From Tetmemena sp. SeJ-2015 (Eukaryota > Ciliophora > Spirotrichea > Sporadotrichida > Oxytrichidae), in the NCBI GenBank assembly GCA_027382625.1, contig JAJKFJ010021574.1:124001-188000 (forward strand): a DNA stretch of 64,000 bases. Reading direction: 5' to 3'. Of the stretch, positions 52,872 to 64,000 are shown one piece after another. The notes under the pieces are model-generated. The model was not told the DNA's origin, ran no database searches, and was given only the letters and a program-made list of their open reading frames with translations. Within the stretch, counting starts at the first letter, position 1. Every line of letters starts with the position of its first letter. Both the position numbers and the translations under genes were made by a program.

Positions 52872-53631
52872 TCACACAAAATGCATTTTCTCGAGGCCAT
52901 AGACAATTATTCCACTATAATTATTACAAAAAATAAAATATTATGGATATAAATAGCAAATAAGAAGCAAAACTCGATCCCATTCTATAGAAGAGATCTA
53001 GGTGGCAACGCTTGAAATCATTGATGTTATATTTTACAAGTATTTTTTAGCATTAATTTAATTTGAGGGTGGCTTGGGGATGATTGGCCAGGAACTATTG
53101 ATGAATGTTTCCGAATCCACGTTCAAGCCTAAGCATTAAGGAGTACATAGCTTAAAATATTTACCACAAATGAAGATTTCTATCGACTTATAGATTGTTC
53201 TCAGGAGGAAGTTGTCTCTAATTTTGGGGTCCTAGAATCATGAAATGAGTATTAAAGTTAGTAATTTTACTTTGGGATCGCTCTTTTCTGTTTATATTTG
53301 GACGGGTGGTTGTGTCAATCTGAATCTCATCTTCTCCTTCTCTGCGATCTTGTCGAGATTAAATACCTTAAAATAATAAGAATAATTTAGATTAAGGTTA
53401 TCCCCTTTGCTCTCCTTCTCTTTAAAGCTGCTTATTTCTTTAACCTAGTTTCTATTATTTATAAATCATCTATACCTCTAGATTAAATTTATATTAATTT
53501 TTAAATAGATTTTTATATGTTTTAGAATGGCCGTGATTTGGTTGCCTATTGCTACTCTATGTCACTGCAACTCTGTTGGCTTAAGAGTTATTTGGACGAG
53601 CTCTGTTGCTGCTGTTTATTCTTGGTTGCAT
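52872..53631 (-). CDS. hypothetical protein, probably multi-exon
   Basis: Candidate start MQPRINSSNRARPNNS at 53631. A clear block NLDKIAEKEKMRFRLTQPPV and QIQTEKSDPK is followed by a likely intron (GTAAAATTACTAAC...TTCTAG) and DPKIRDNFLLRTIYKSIEIF, then CLGLNVDSETFINSSWPIIP. A frame open to TGA 52874-52872 continues as SSVATQISSIEWDR. I do not recognise the family; exon limits are uncertain. Confidence 0.35.
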
Positions 53632-53888
53632 GGAAGTGCAAAAGTTTAAGTGAGATTTAAAGTGCTTAGATTTAATTATTATATTTCATTAAAAGAAAAT
53701 TACTGATGAGAGCCTTAGGATCAAAGATAGATCAGCCTAAAATATATATATTCTATTTTCTAGACTCAAATCACTCTTATCTATCAAGATTATTATATTT
53801 TTGAGCAAGAAATCAGAAAATACTTATTGCAGAAAATACAAATTTAGGATTATCTTGATATTTGATATTTTTTTATTTTGGGAATAAA

Positions 53889-56800
53889 ATGAACTCTATA
53901 ACATCACAGGATACTTCCAATTTCCTCACTCCTAATGCGAGTTAGAAGAGAAAGTTCCGCATCTAAGACTCAATCGATGAGGCCTTCAATCCTTTGGTTA
54001 TCAATCCAAATATACTTTGTGCGTTTTTCTATTTATTCGCTCCATACTTTATTTTGAATGAAGGAGATGTCGAAAATGATGAGAAGATCTATGATTGACG
54101 TCAGACAACGAACCAACATAAAAATTCACTGTTCGTGCTCGATGAACCCACTCGCCTCACAGCTAAAAACAAAAAGAACAATATCTTGACTGACGAAGAC
54201 TTGGTCTACAAATTCAACTCAAAATATCATTGTCAATATCAATTAGCGATTCTAATTTACTTTTAACTCGAATAATAAGAGTAAGAACTCTAATTCTGGG
54301 GAGCAGAGCCCAGACATCATCAATATTTAAACCACATCAAATGGGCTTCAAAATAATTAAGCAATTGTTTTTACTTCACTCATCGAGTTCGTAATTTGGG
54401 GCTGCCTTCAATGGTGGGGATATTAATGTGCAGCAGCAGAGAGAAATTTTAGAACAAATTAAAAAGGGATATCAAGCTTAAAGTCAAGGCTAAGATTAAA
54501 CCAAATTTAATCAGAATAAAACCCCTGATTATCAAGCATCAATTTTTAATACAAAAATTTTAACATTAAGCAATCGTCGATTAAGAGGCCTAGCAATCTG
54601 TCTTTGAGGCAAAAAGGAAGAAAAAGAAGCCTTAAAAATATACTCTATATATTTAATTGAAGCGCAGATTGATCACAGCAGGCATAGTAATATTGATATT
54701 GCTAGGCCTTCTTGGCTTGATCTTAGGATTGTCCTTAAGATCAAGCGACAACCCTCATCGCCCCACTCTAATTCCAGTAGCCAACCCTTACTCTATTTTG
54801 ACTCAGGCCCACACTCCAGAATTTGGAGTCTAGTAATTCGTTCTTTCTGCAAACCAATCAGTTCACAGCTATGAGGTTAGAGTCAAGCAAGACAAAGACA
54901 ACTCGCTATTTAAAAATATAAAGATAGAAACATAAGCGCTCTAATATGGTCATCAGAGAATACATTTATCTCCCAATGAATCTCAATATCCTTATTATTT
55001 AGAAAACTATCAGAAGCTTGGAGAGATGTTTCAAGGTTTAAGCTTTGATAAAAACTTCAAAAAAGGATTGAGCAATACCAAATAGAATTACGTGTTACAG
55101 TTAGCTATATAGAATCTTACAAATACCACTAATTCTACTTTAAAGGATTCAGTGAATACAGTTGAAGCTCACTCATAAATTCAATACTATTGGAAATACT
55201 ACGATTAAGAAAGCAACATAGATCTCTTCTCAACTTTAGGGCAATAACTAAATTTGATGAACTTATTCTCTTAGATCGGATTCAGAATGAATACAACCCG
55301 ATTAATTGGCCTTGTATAAAATGGCTTAAGTTCTGAGATTTTTTTAAAATCCGGAAACTATACTCTCGATCCACTAGCTTTTGATTTATTGAGCCAAAGT
55401 AGTAACACGACTTCTATATCCACAAGCTTTTTCCCTTTGATAATTGCGATGTTGAATAGTAGCCATAACCTTGCAATATATGTGAGAAGTAATCATGCCT
55501 TGCAATTTGAGATTATAATAAATGAAACAACTGGCATCTCAGTAGTAAACATTATGAGTGCAGCTCCTTTACTAGACATCCACTTTTTCGTAGAGAAAAA
55601 TTTCCTCCATCTAATCTCTAAGATTCAATGTAGTAAATTGATTTAATTAAAGATTCAACAGGTGATAGGGACTCCAAAGTTATTACCCTTTTGGTCTTAA
55701 GGGTTATTTATGAGAGGTAGCTCAATAAATAACGCAGTTAAGTCCTTCAATACATTTAAAATTACAAAGCAAATGGAATTAATTTGCAAGGCTTTGCCTT
55801 TACCAAAGATGCATACTAAAATGGCTAGCTACTTTAAATTAGTAGTCTGATGACATAACTGAGGACTTACTACCCAAATAAATAAGGTAATTTATTCTAT
55901 AATCATCCTCATTTCATTTGATTTTATTCAAGTATTGATGCCTTTCACTCATGAAATTTCTACTATTTTCTAATAATCACAACAGCAGCCATTCATTTAA
56001 ATCGAAGACTAACTCTTGAAGATTCTATACTCCTCAAACGGGTCTACCTATGAAGGCTACTGCCTTGATCCCTTCAACCCTAATATAACTCTATTCTTGG
56101 AAGATGTTCTTAACTCAATATCCTACCAATCCGCAAACTGGGGTTTCTGGCTAAACTCTAATTATCCTAAGATTGACTAAATAGTGCAAGATATGTCCAA
56201 TTTTGAAACCGTCTATGATGACATCCCTTACCAACCTTTAGGCACAAACATCAATAAAGAGAAAACTTTGCCGTTTGGAGTTAATAGCATTTTATCAAGT
56301 TAATGGAACTCAACTTTTAATTTCACTGACCAAGAGACTATCAACTTCTTCGATGTTTAAACTATTTATGGAAGCATACTAACAAAGAGGCTTATTGAGA
56401 GCTCAAAAATAGTTGGTAAAAAGTAACCGTTCATCATAACAGATAGCATGCAAATAGGAATGAGTCAGTATGGTGCGGCTTATAACTATTAGCAAGTCAA
56501 GAATAAATTGACTTATGACGATTTAAGAAGTTAAATAATTGATATGATTAACTTTGGGATCATGGGATAGCCTTTTATAATTCCTCTTTAGTGCAATTCA
56601 ATCTAGCAAGTTCAAAATTAGACAGGCTACATAGATGAAGACTTGTGCTACAATTTTTACAAGCTAGGAGTTTTGTCCCCTTTATAAGTTTTCGACTAAA
56701 TAGATTAGCAAGATTAAGATTTGCTTAGCTAATTCAATAGCTCTCAGATGAAAACTATCAAATCACTAATGTAGCAAAGACTCTAATATCTAGTTTATCA

Positions 56801-59800
56801 AAGAACCGAACTTCAAAAAATCAACAAATATATTTATAAGGACTGCTCATATTTATGTATAAATATGGAGGATCTTTGATACGCCCATTAATTTTTGACT
56901 ATACCAGCGTCAACAATCCAACTGATTTCTCTTTGTTGCAATTCGGTTAATCAATATTCACTGTGATGCCTTTAGTATAAAATAAAACTAATGGCACATA
57001 TCTTATCCCGGATTATCAATTGATAGATCTTGAGACTATGGAAACTTATCATACCTACTACAATACCCCTTTAAATTTGACTTTCAACTTTTCTCCAGAG
57101 AGATTAAATATGTTCCAGAAAGGGTACATAAACGATAGTAGCTTTCTAGAATCTAACTGGCAGATAAGTCGATAAGGTCGAGGACTTAAAAGGCATCCCT
57201 TTGACGATTTCAATAAGTCTGGAGGGAGTGCTATTTCAATATGCGAAAGGATAGATATTAGTTGAATAGGGTAGTGAAGAGGATCAGCTCACTGAAATTT
57301 ATGAAATTAAGGTAGAGAAGAACATCATAACTGTAAATTAACAAAACAGCGGCTCTGCAGATAGCAGCAAATTTTAGTTTATCATTTTGATTCATTAAAT
57401 CTGGATATGTCGAGAAGATCTACCTGTCTTTTGTATAGGAATCTGCTAATACAGCTTGCGCTTTGCTCAATGATTTTGACACAGTGTAATTATATTTCTG
57501 AGGAACCATTAATATCTTTCATTATTGTAATAGTTATACGTGTCATCTTATAATGCAACTCGTTAGCAATTAGTAATCTAGCCAAACGATCCTAGCAACT
57601 CTAAAGACCAAAGCATTCTCTAGTTAAACAAAGTAGCCTATATCTTCTTTGGGCAGTCAGATAAGCAGTGCGATAGATCTCTCTTTGATTTGGCATTTGA
57701 CTCAGTTCTGGTAGACACTGACACCTAACTTCAACTGAAAGTTAATTAAAAGATCAAGGGTATGCTTGGAAATAACATCTACTCACTCTACTTCAATATC
57801 ACTCTCTTAACTGACAACTCTCTTTACTTCAGGATCGCCTCCACATCTTTTTATAACTATGAGAAACTATCCATGATCTACGATAGAAACTTCTCATCCT
57901 TCTCTAATGTAGGGAAGAGCTTTAAAATTAGAGATATTGTCACATACAATTAAGATCCATTCTATCTTCAAGTTGTAAATCCTCTAAATCAAAAGCAGGT
58001 TCTTTTCACAACTAAGGACAAAATCAGTTTTGAGCATATTGACATCAACTTATTCAACTTTGAGCAACCAAGTTCCAATCCAGATTAATCATACGGCTTA
58101 GGTGAAAGAAAGGGAGATTTCTATCTTCAGGACTTAACAACATATTCACTTTTAGCAATGATAATAATCTAGAAGATATTCAGAAATCAAATGGCAGAGT
58201 AAATTAAATGGATCCGTTGAAATAAGTTATCTATAGGAATTAAGTTTATAAGTTTTTGGTAAAAATGGACACTTCCCACTTATGTATTCTTAACTTTAGA
58301 ACTCTCCGAATACAAATGGAATAATTCTATATAATCTAGGAGGTATAGATGTAACATACTTCAAGCAATCTGATAGGAAATTATAATGTTTTTTCTCTAT
58401 TAAAATTCATATTTATGAAATCACCAAGAGTCACTCTTTAGCAGCATAATACAAACACTGAATTCACATTCTTCTTCAATTTAAAGCCCTCTGATGCTTT
58501 GTCTTACACTCATTCTCATTTAAATTAGGTACTTTGCTTAACATAACATCCCTTCAAGTTAATGGTAGGACTCTACCTCCTCTTGAATTTATGTATGGGT
58601 CTTTCCTCTTGTACAAAAATTACAATCAGAGTATGAATCTTCAAGACTACATTAGCAAATACTACATTGACTAATTAATGGCCTCTCGAAGGTGTTGTGA
58701 TGGAATGGAAAGTCTTGATGGATTTGAGAGTCTCACATTTAATTCTTCCCTCTTTTGGAGTTTATAGGACGATCTATATTATCTAAAGTCTCAAGGTCTT
58801 AAGCTATTTTAAGTTTCTAGTCTGGTTTTTCAACTGAAAAGAAATCAGCTACTCTAAAAGAGAAAGAATGCTAGAAATACAACTTTGAGGTTAAAAGAAA
58901 TCTTGAGAGCACTACTTAAGTTAAAGATACTCAGATCTTTGGAAACAAATACACTTAATATCTTGTAGATAATTAAGCTCAAATCGTCTAATAAACCAGT
59001 GAGTCTCCAACTTAATATGGCTATGATGAATAGTTTGAGGTTATATATGCTGACTACTCCAGTCCATTCACAACAACATTAGTGTCTCAAATGATAACTG
59101 ATTTCTAATAGAGCTTTGACTTTGATTCTATTTTCATTAAATAAATGAATGTGGGTATTTATTCTTCTTAGTTTGGAGTATAGCTTAAAAGGAATGAAAT
59201 CACTAATGCATTCTGTAATCCCAGCGGCATCTGCTTCAAAGATGACTATGATAGTGCAAATATAATGTGGGTTGGAAAGCCTGGCACTACCGCAGAGAGC
59301 ATAAACACTCTTCCCTATATTTCCCTCCGCTATAATTTAGGCAAGGAAAATGGTTACCACAACGCAGGTGGCATCTTAGAGTAAATTTAATACGCAAATG
59401 CATTTGGAAGCAAATCAGTTCCTCTTTTGAGTGATAGCAATGATTTAAAATTTAATTTTAAACTGAATTGAAATGCCTTGGGAAGCGGCCATTTAGGATT
59501 CGTAGGTAGAGTTCAGAAATTCTTCAAATTCACTTAAGATGAGGTTAGTTCAGCTATTATATAATTTTCTTTTTAAATAGCGATTGAGTCTATTCAAACT
59601 ATGAGCTTTATTGGAATGCCTCTAGTGAGCGTTTAATTTGACTTAAACTAGGCTCAAAACCTTTCTGATACAAATACTCAAAGCTTGCTCTCTCAAATAT
59701 TTCTACTTAACTCTTACTCTCCTTTTAAAATCCAGTCGATGGATTTATCTTTTAAAAAATATTATACTCTTTTGAGATTTCTCTTAATCTTTAAACTCCT

Positions 59801-60698
59801 CTGCTTTAAATCTATCACTGCTTTCTTTTGATCACATGAAATGTTAAAGAGTAAAGTATATGCTACTTAAGCATCAAAGAATAGAAATTTATTTTCAAAC
59901 TTGGGAAATCAATTGAATTAAAGAACGCAACACTATCTTTACCTAAACGAAGGAAAGCCACTGATCTCCCCAGTTTTTGCAAGCTTCTCTAGTGATCCTA
60001 TCACTTTCACTTCTGCAATTATCACAACACAATTCATGATAGGCTCTCAACTTATAGCCAAGGTTTAGGATTTAACTTAAGCACAGCAAAGTATATATCT
60101 GCCGAGTGGACTATGGTGCGCAATAAGTTATCTCAGAACTTAGACTGATTGCATTTAATCGAAGGGCCAGCAAGTGTAAAGTCAAAGCACTAGTGATCTG
60201 CTTGTCTATCAATAAGCAGGAACCATTATAACTCTACAGGATGCGATATCAAAAAATATCTCAAACACACTAGACCTCCAATAAAGATATCCCATTGATA
60301 TCCATATTCTAATAGATCCCAAACAGCCACAGAGCTCTGTCAGGGCTAGTGGAAGACTACTTGTTCATGGCTATGACTAATAGTACTCAGGTTTTTGCGA
60401 TTTGAGTTTGCAGCTCTCTCAAGATTCTCTAACTCTGAGTGAATTAAATTTAGATACATCTTCTCCTAAAAAATCATCAAGTCCTGATTCACTACAGTGC
60501 AATTACCCAGGTTACTTCTTGGGTAAGATTTATCTCTATAATCCTTCATAAATTGGCCTCACTTACAAAAAAGCAGCAATTAATGGCAAATATTAAATGA
60601 GTTTGCAGCAATCCTAAAATGACCCTAACATAATAGAAATTTAAAGATATATTTTATATCCTAATTTTTTTAATGAATAGTATTCTAAGCACCTATGA
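53889..60698 (+). CDS. type II membrane protein with two divergent GH31 (alpha-glucosidase-like) domains
   Basis: Starts MNSITSQDTSNFLTPNASQK at 53889. A cytosolic tail continues in frame into KRKKKKPQKYTLYIQLKRR and a membrane helix (AGIVILILLGLLGLILGLSL) near 54.7 kb. The lumenal part resembles tandem sucrase-isomaltase. Repeat 1: VIGTPKLLPFWSQG (family IG-P-L-PYWSLG), WGFWLNSNYPKI where W-x-D-M-N-E should be, FIITDSMQIGMSQYG, DLRSQIIDMINFGIMGQPFI, and RPLIFDYTSVNN followed by FGQSIFTVMPLVQ. Repeat 2: FDFDSIFIKQMNVG, AGGILEQIQYANAFGSKSVP, GSGHLGFVGRVQKFF, FMIGSQLIAKVQD and SIYLPSGLWCAISYL. The nucleophile Asp and acid/base Asp positions are replaced in both. An intron of type GTAATT...CAAG is near 55.9 kb. 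Frame slips once at 55702-55704. Many Asn-x-Ser/Thr sites fit an extracytoplasmic location. TGA 60696-60698. Confidence 0.85.
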
Positions 60699-60843
60699 AT
60701 AGCATGCATATTGCTGATATCCAGAGCGTATAGTTCTCTAATTGAACTAAAAAAATGGACTACCAATAATTTATTTTATTATTCTAACTTTTCTAAAAAA
60801 ATGGAATCTATTTAGAGATAAATTTTTAAATAGTGTAATTATT

Positions 60844-61987
60844 TCAAATCAAATCTTAAGAGACCATAATCCATCTAGTCATGACTATTGCAATCATTCT
60901 TCTTTTATGAAATTCAACAGCCATCGCATATTTTCCTTCTCTTGGGAATATCTCCCAGAAGTTTGCGTTTTCTAACAACCCTAGATGAGCTTTCTTGATC
61001 CCTCCATAATTTTTTATGTGCTGATAGAGACTCGACTCACGCTTTTATTTTTCTTAAAACTCGATGTTATAAATTATATATAGCAAATTTGTTATAAAAA
61101 GTTATCATATAATGCCTTGAATGTCTTCCATTTGAGTTGCTTCAAAAAGAATTACTATGCTTTCTCTGTTTGAACTATCTCAGTTCTAAGTTGATCAACT
61201 CTTATTTTAGTCAAGTACCCCTTCAAATATTTTTGGACTGTGATAGCTTTGCCACCCCTTACTTATTCTCTTAAACCATCTTTGTATTCTTCTCGCTTTA
61301 CTACTCTGCTGTATAAATTTTCTTAGCTTATAGGACTTGTATGCTCTGATAATTTTCAAAGCTTTCTCTCTCTTCATCTTCTTTATTAGTTCTAGTGCAT
61401 GGGTCTCTTTCGTTTAGATTTTGAAGTTCTACAAATCAACATTGGACTGGTTCAAAAGCTGTTGCGGATTAACTTGTCCGATCTTAAATTATTCAAAGAT
61501 AGATATTTCATCTCTATTTTGTGAAGCAAAGACTTGTGAATCTTGATGACCTCTTACTGACTGTCTTTGACATTTATAGACAGATTTTCTTTGAGTGGCT
61601 TTGCGAGTTGCATGTTCATTTGTTTGTACTATCGGTCAGTCTCACTCAGATTCTTCATAAGCTATTCACAATTTATAGTTTATAATACAGGAGGATTAAA
61701 CATAATCTTTTAATTCAGCTCTAAGATTAATTCTCTCGTCAAACCTTGTGAAATTGGGCTAAATTGATCTCAACTCTACAAATTTGATAAGGAATAATTG
61801 ATGATAAGAGTTGCTTACCCTGTGCGAAAATGTTGACTTGCTTATTTTGGGAGTCTTTAACATTCTTGACACTTTCTTTGATCGAGGAGTAGCTAGTCTT
61901 AAGTTGACTGTTGAACTATATCAGCTGTGAGAGAGTCTCATCCTTAAGGGTTTTTATCTCTCCTAAAGTTAGTTGAAATAACTCCAT
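60844..61987 (-). CDS. IQ-motif (calmodulin-binding) helical protein
   Basis: Starts MELFQLTLGEIKTLKDETLS at 61987, followed by helical YSSIKESVKNVKDSQNKQVN. After a gap: MKNLSETDRQYKQMNMQLAK, EVIKIHKSLLHKIEMKYLSL. Then two IQ-like motifs, ALKIIRAYKSYKLRKFIQQ and ARRIQRWFKRISKGWQSY, and a third weak one near the end (AMAVEFHKRRMIAIVMTRW). Ends at TGA 60846-60844. IQ motifs of the I-Q-x-x-x-R-x-x-x-x-R type bind calmodulin or light chains. The N-terminal coiled region suggests a structural role. Two or three IESs or introns unplaced (for example after FAQ near 61815). Confidence 0.65.
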
Positions 61988-62173
61988 TAGTTTAATTGTT
62001 TTTGAAATTTAAATATTTTTTCTTTCTCTTTTATAAATCAAAGAGGAGTTAGATCAGATGAGAATAAGTTAAAGGCGTTATTCTTGAAATGATTGGAAGT
62101 AAAAATAGCTTTCTCATCATATAAAGTATGAAATCAGTAGCTTGTTAGGTTTAAGATTTCTCTCTCTCTTTGT

Positions 62174-64000
62174 TCAGTTAATGAAGCTGACTGTGAGGCA
62201 TTTCATTTCGAAAGGAGTGAAGTTTACCATATCTCCGTGATTCTAAGAGTTTAAATTTAAATAAATGATAGTCTTTAAGTTGACCTTTGATTGAGGATAC
62301 TCGCTTTCAAATCTCTCGAACTGTCTGTGTTTAAATATGTAGGTCTCGTCTGATTACTTCGGGTTCAAGTCAGTCAACTTATTATTCTACAAATTTTAAT
62401 AGAAAATTAATGATGTGTATTATTTCATAGAAAGTAGCAAGTTAATTTAATGATAATGTTGGTAGATAGGCAGTGGAGAGATAACTTCTCGTCTTCTACT
62501 TGAACCTTTAAAGTAGATTGGTCAAATGTGAACAGTTCTTTGGGGAGGTTAATGTTCTAGTTCAAAGTGTTTCTGATTCTTAATTATTGAGATATTCAAA
62601 TTAAAACTATTTAAAGTCTCAAGAAGAACTTATCGTGGATTCTCACGAAGTCTATTAGATCAAATCCGTCCATAGCAGTAGCTGGAAGCATAAAAAAATA
62701 TTTTAAGACAAGCATAGAAGTGAAGGGGAGATTTGAGTTGGCAGAAGTCTGATCATCAACATGATCATCAGAATCTCTTCTCAGCACCATAAATTTGTCA
62801 TGAATCTCTTCCTAGAGGGCTATTTTAGCAGATATAGCTGAGGCTCTGCTGCCAGTCATTTGCATAACCAATTCCATAGTAGTTCTATCGTTATCCTGAA
62901 GATATTCTCCAAGACCCTTGTCGTTGTTTACATTTCTCAGGTTTCTAGTCAGGAAAAAGTTCACTTCGTTGTTAGTGTCACCTTAGACCAAAACTCCACC
63001 TGGTCTGTTCGTTTGAATTAAGAGAGTGTTTTTAACGTTGTCACCCTTCACATCCCATATCAAATTAGCAAAAATTTTAGATCAGAAGCAAAGATTTCTA
63101 AAGTAAAATTAGAGAGATAGAATCTTAAATCTAAGTGTGAATAAATCAAACCGTGAGTGTAGGGGAAGGTATCTTTGCCAACCTTATTCCCACCGTGAGA
63201 CTTATTGTGATGTCTTTCAACGGAGAAAGCTTCTGAATAACTTAAATTCAAATAATAAAGCACTGTTGTCAGTGTAAACTCTGTAGGAGTTGTGAGTGTC
63301 AACTCTAGTGAGAGAAACGAAAATCTCTCTCGTCTCTTGGTTTTGTAGATCGTATGTGAGATTGAATCTACTTAAAGCGTTTGAATCACCTAGCTTCTCG
63401 ACAGTGAATGTCTTAATCAAGTAATCTTCCCCATTTCTTCTTGTAAATTTGAATCTCAACTATTAAAGTAACTTTATTGTGGAATTTAAATAAACTGCAC
63501 TTGGGAGCCACTCTCAATTTTCTGAGCCTGACTGAGAGTATAGTCACTCATGTCATATCTGTTGCTAGTAGGATTGAACAGATAGACGCAAGAGTGAGTG
63601 CTTCCTCCATCGTAGTAAACTAGTTTCTCAGTGAAAGTCTCTTCAATGAAATTTCCAATCGATGATTATGGCTGAATTGATTTCAGAGTAAAGGACTTTA
63701 TGTGCTTAGTCTTGCTGTCAAAATTAATGGTTAGTCTCACATGAGAGTTTTCTATTTGATACTGGGAGTGCTTTGGATCTAACTCAGACTTAAAAAAGGA
63801 ATTTAGGATTAAGAAATTTAACTTGAAATAAATTGGAATCATGCAGGACATAAATAAAGCTAGATCATAACAAGTGCACTCTCGCCTCTAAACACATGTC
63901 ACCCATGGAGTCAATTTAATTAGTGATGACTCATAGCTATCATTTGGGGACTAGAGAGAATCTCCTGCAGTACTTGGCATCTGACTCCCTAATCAGCTCT
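62174..64000 (-). CDS. alpha-mannosidase-like protein (GH38), C-terminal part, 5' end beyond window
   Basis: Runs off the right edge; ends at TGA 62176-62174. Blocks in order: IENSHVRLTINFDSKTKHIK, YYDGGSTHSCVYLFNPTSN (family S-G-A-Y-x-F-x-P position), LRFKFTRRNGEDYLIKTFTV, DLQNQETREIFVSLTRVDT, SYRVYTDNSAFSVERHHN (family YTDSNG), GLIWDVKGDNVKNTLLIQTN, RPGGVLVQGDTNNEVNFFL, RNVNNDKGLGEYLQDNDRTT (family RRLL-DD-RG-GE) and VNFTPFEMKCLTVSFIN (family PFE-x-x-T end). Two IESs placed. These are the beta-sandwich domains after the catalytic domain of class II / lysosomal alpha-mannosidases. The catalytic Zn-binding domain lies outside the window, so activity cannot be judged. Confidence 0.85.
63065..63150. 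other. IES, 86 bp, pointer TTTGAT, within GH38
   Basis: ATCAAA on the plus strand occurs at 63059-63064 and 63145-63150. Excision joins FPYTHGLI to WDVKGDNVKNTLL in frame. Confidence 0.85.
63231..63261. other. IES, 31 bp, pointer GCTTT, within GH38
   Basis: AAAGC on the plus strand occurs at 63226-63230 and 63257-63261. Excision joins YRVYTDNSA to FSVERHHNKSHGG, matching the conserved GH38 YTD segment. Confidence 0.88.

Noticed and set aside
54661..54720. Starting the GH31 gene at the membrane anchor
   Set aside because: There is no ATG there. The frame runs unbroken upstream through a basic segment, and a good start with a hydrophilic tail exists at 53889.

Overview
This window looks like germline (micronuclear) DNA of a hypotrich/spirotrich ciliate of the Oxytricha-Stylonychia-Tetmemena type. 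Three signs support this. (1) Long conserved proteins appear only when TAA and TAG are read as glutamine and TGA as the only stop. (2) Conserved genes (CFAP58, SRPK, URM1, mL46, TTLL, PPME1, GH38) are cut by short AT-rich inserts flanked by 2-9 bp direct repeats. Removing the insert plus one repeat copy restores the reading frame and the family sequence, as expected for internal eliminated sequences (IESs) with pointers between macronuclear-destined segments (MDSs). (3) Ordinary short GT-AG introns exist separately. Standard-code ORF calls are therefore mostly fragments or shadows.

Layout. 1-2960 (-) VHS-domain trafficking adaptor, 3' end outside the window. 3202-5583 (-) B-box/coiled-coil/kelch protein. 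6157-6948 (+) unknown. 7077-7463 (-) URM1. 7608-9360 (+) single-pass membrane protein. 9622-11085 (+) mitoribosomal mL46. 11146-11697 (+) coiled-coil protein. 11792-18030 (+) large Gln/Asn/Ser-rich protein, interrupted at about 15.89-17.1 kb by an odd imperfect inverted repeat. 18236-19920, 20117-21696 and 22001-26002 (+) low-complexity or Zn-binding unknowns. 26151-27648 (+) PPME1. 27883-29462 and 29651-33206 (+) a tandem CFAP58 pair (short diverged copy, then full-length copy). 33382-37360 (+) SRPK kinase. About 37400-42903 (-) TTLL tubulin polyglutamylase. 43392-44539 (+) Q-rich unknown. 44650-47331 (-) coiled coil. 47455-51299 (+) Q-rich protein with a J-like motif. 51290-52708 and 52872-53631 (-) unknowns. 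53889-60698 (+) membrane-anchored double GH31 protein that appears catalytically dead. 60844-61987 (-) IQ-motif protein. 62174->64000 (-) GH38 alpha-mannosidase-like, 5' end outside the window.

The genes are independent transcription units, not operons. Each would normally become its own gene-sized macronuclear chromosome. Ciliary or microtubule functions recur (CFAP58, TTLL, IQ and coiled-coil proteins), and two glycosidase-family genes lie close together. I found no transposase, CRISPR array, rRNA or confident tRNA. The most interesting content is the IES/pointer architecture itself (30 junctions placed to the base), including a 7-bp IES, four frame-preserving stop-free IESs, a decaying CFAP58 duplicate, a non-catalytic double GH31 protein and the 1.2-kb inverted repeat. 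All MDSs I could order are non-scrambled. Three single-base frameshifts, each at a G/C run, look like consensus errors.
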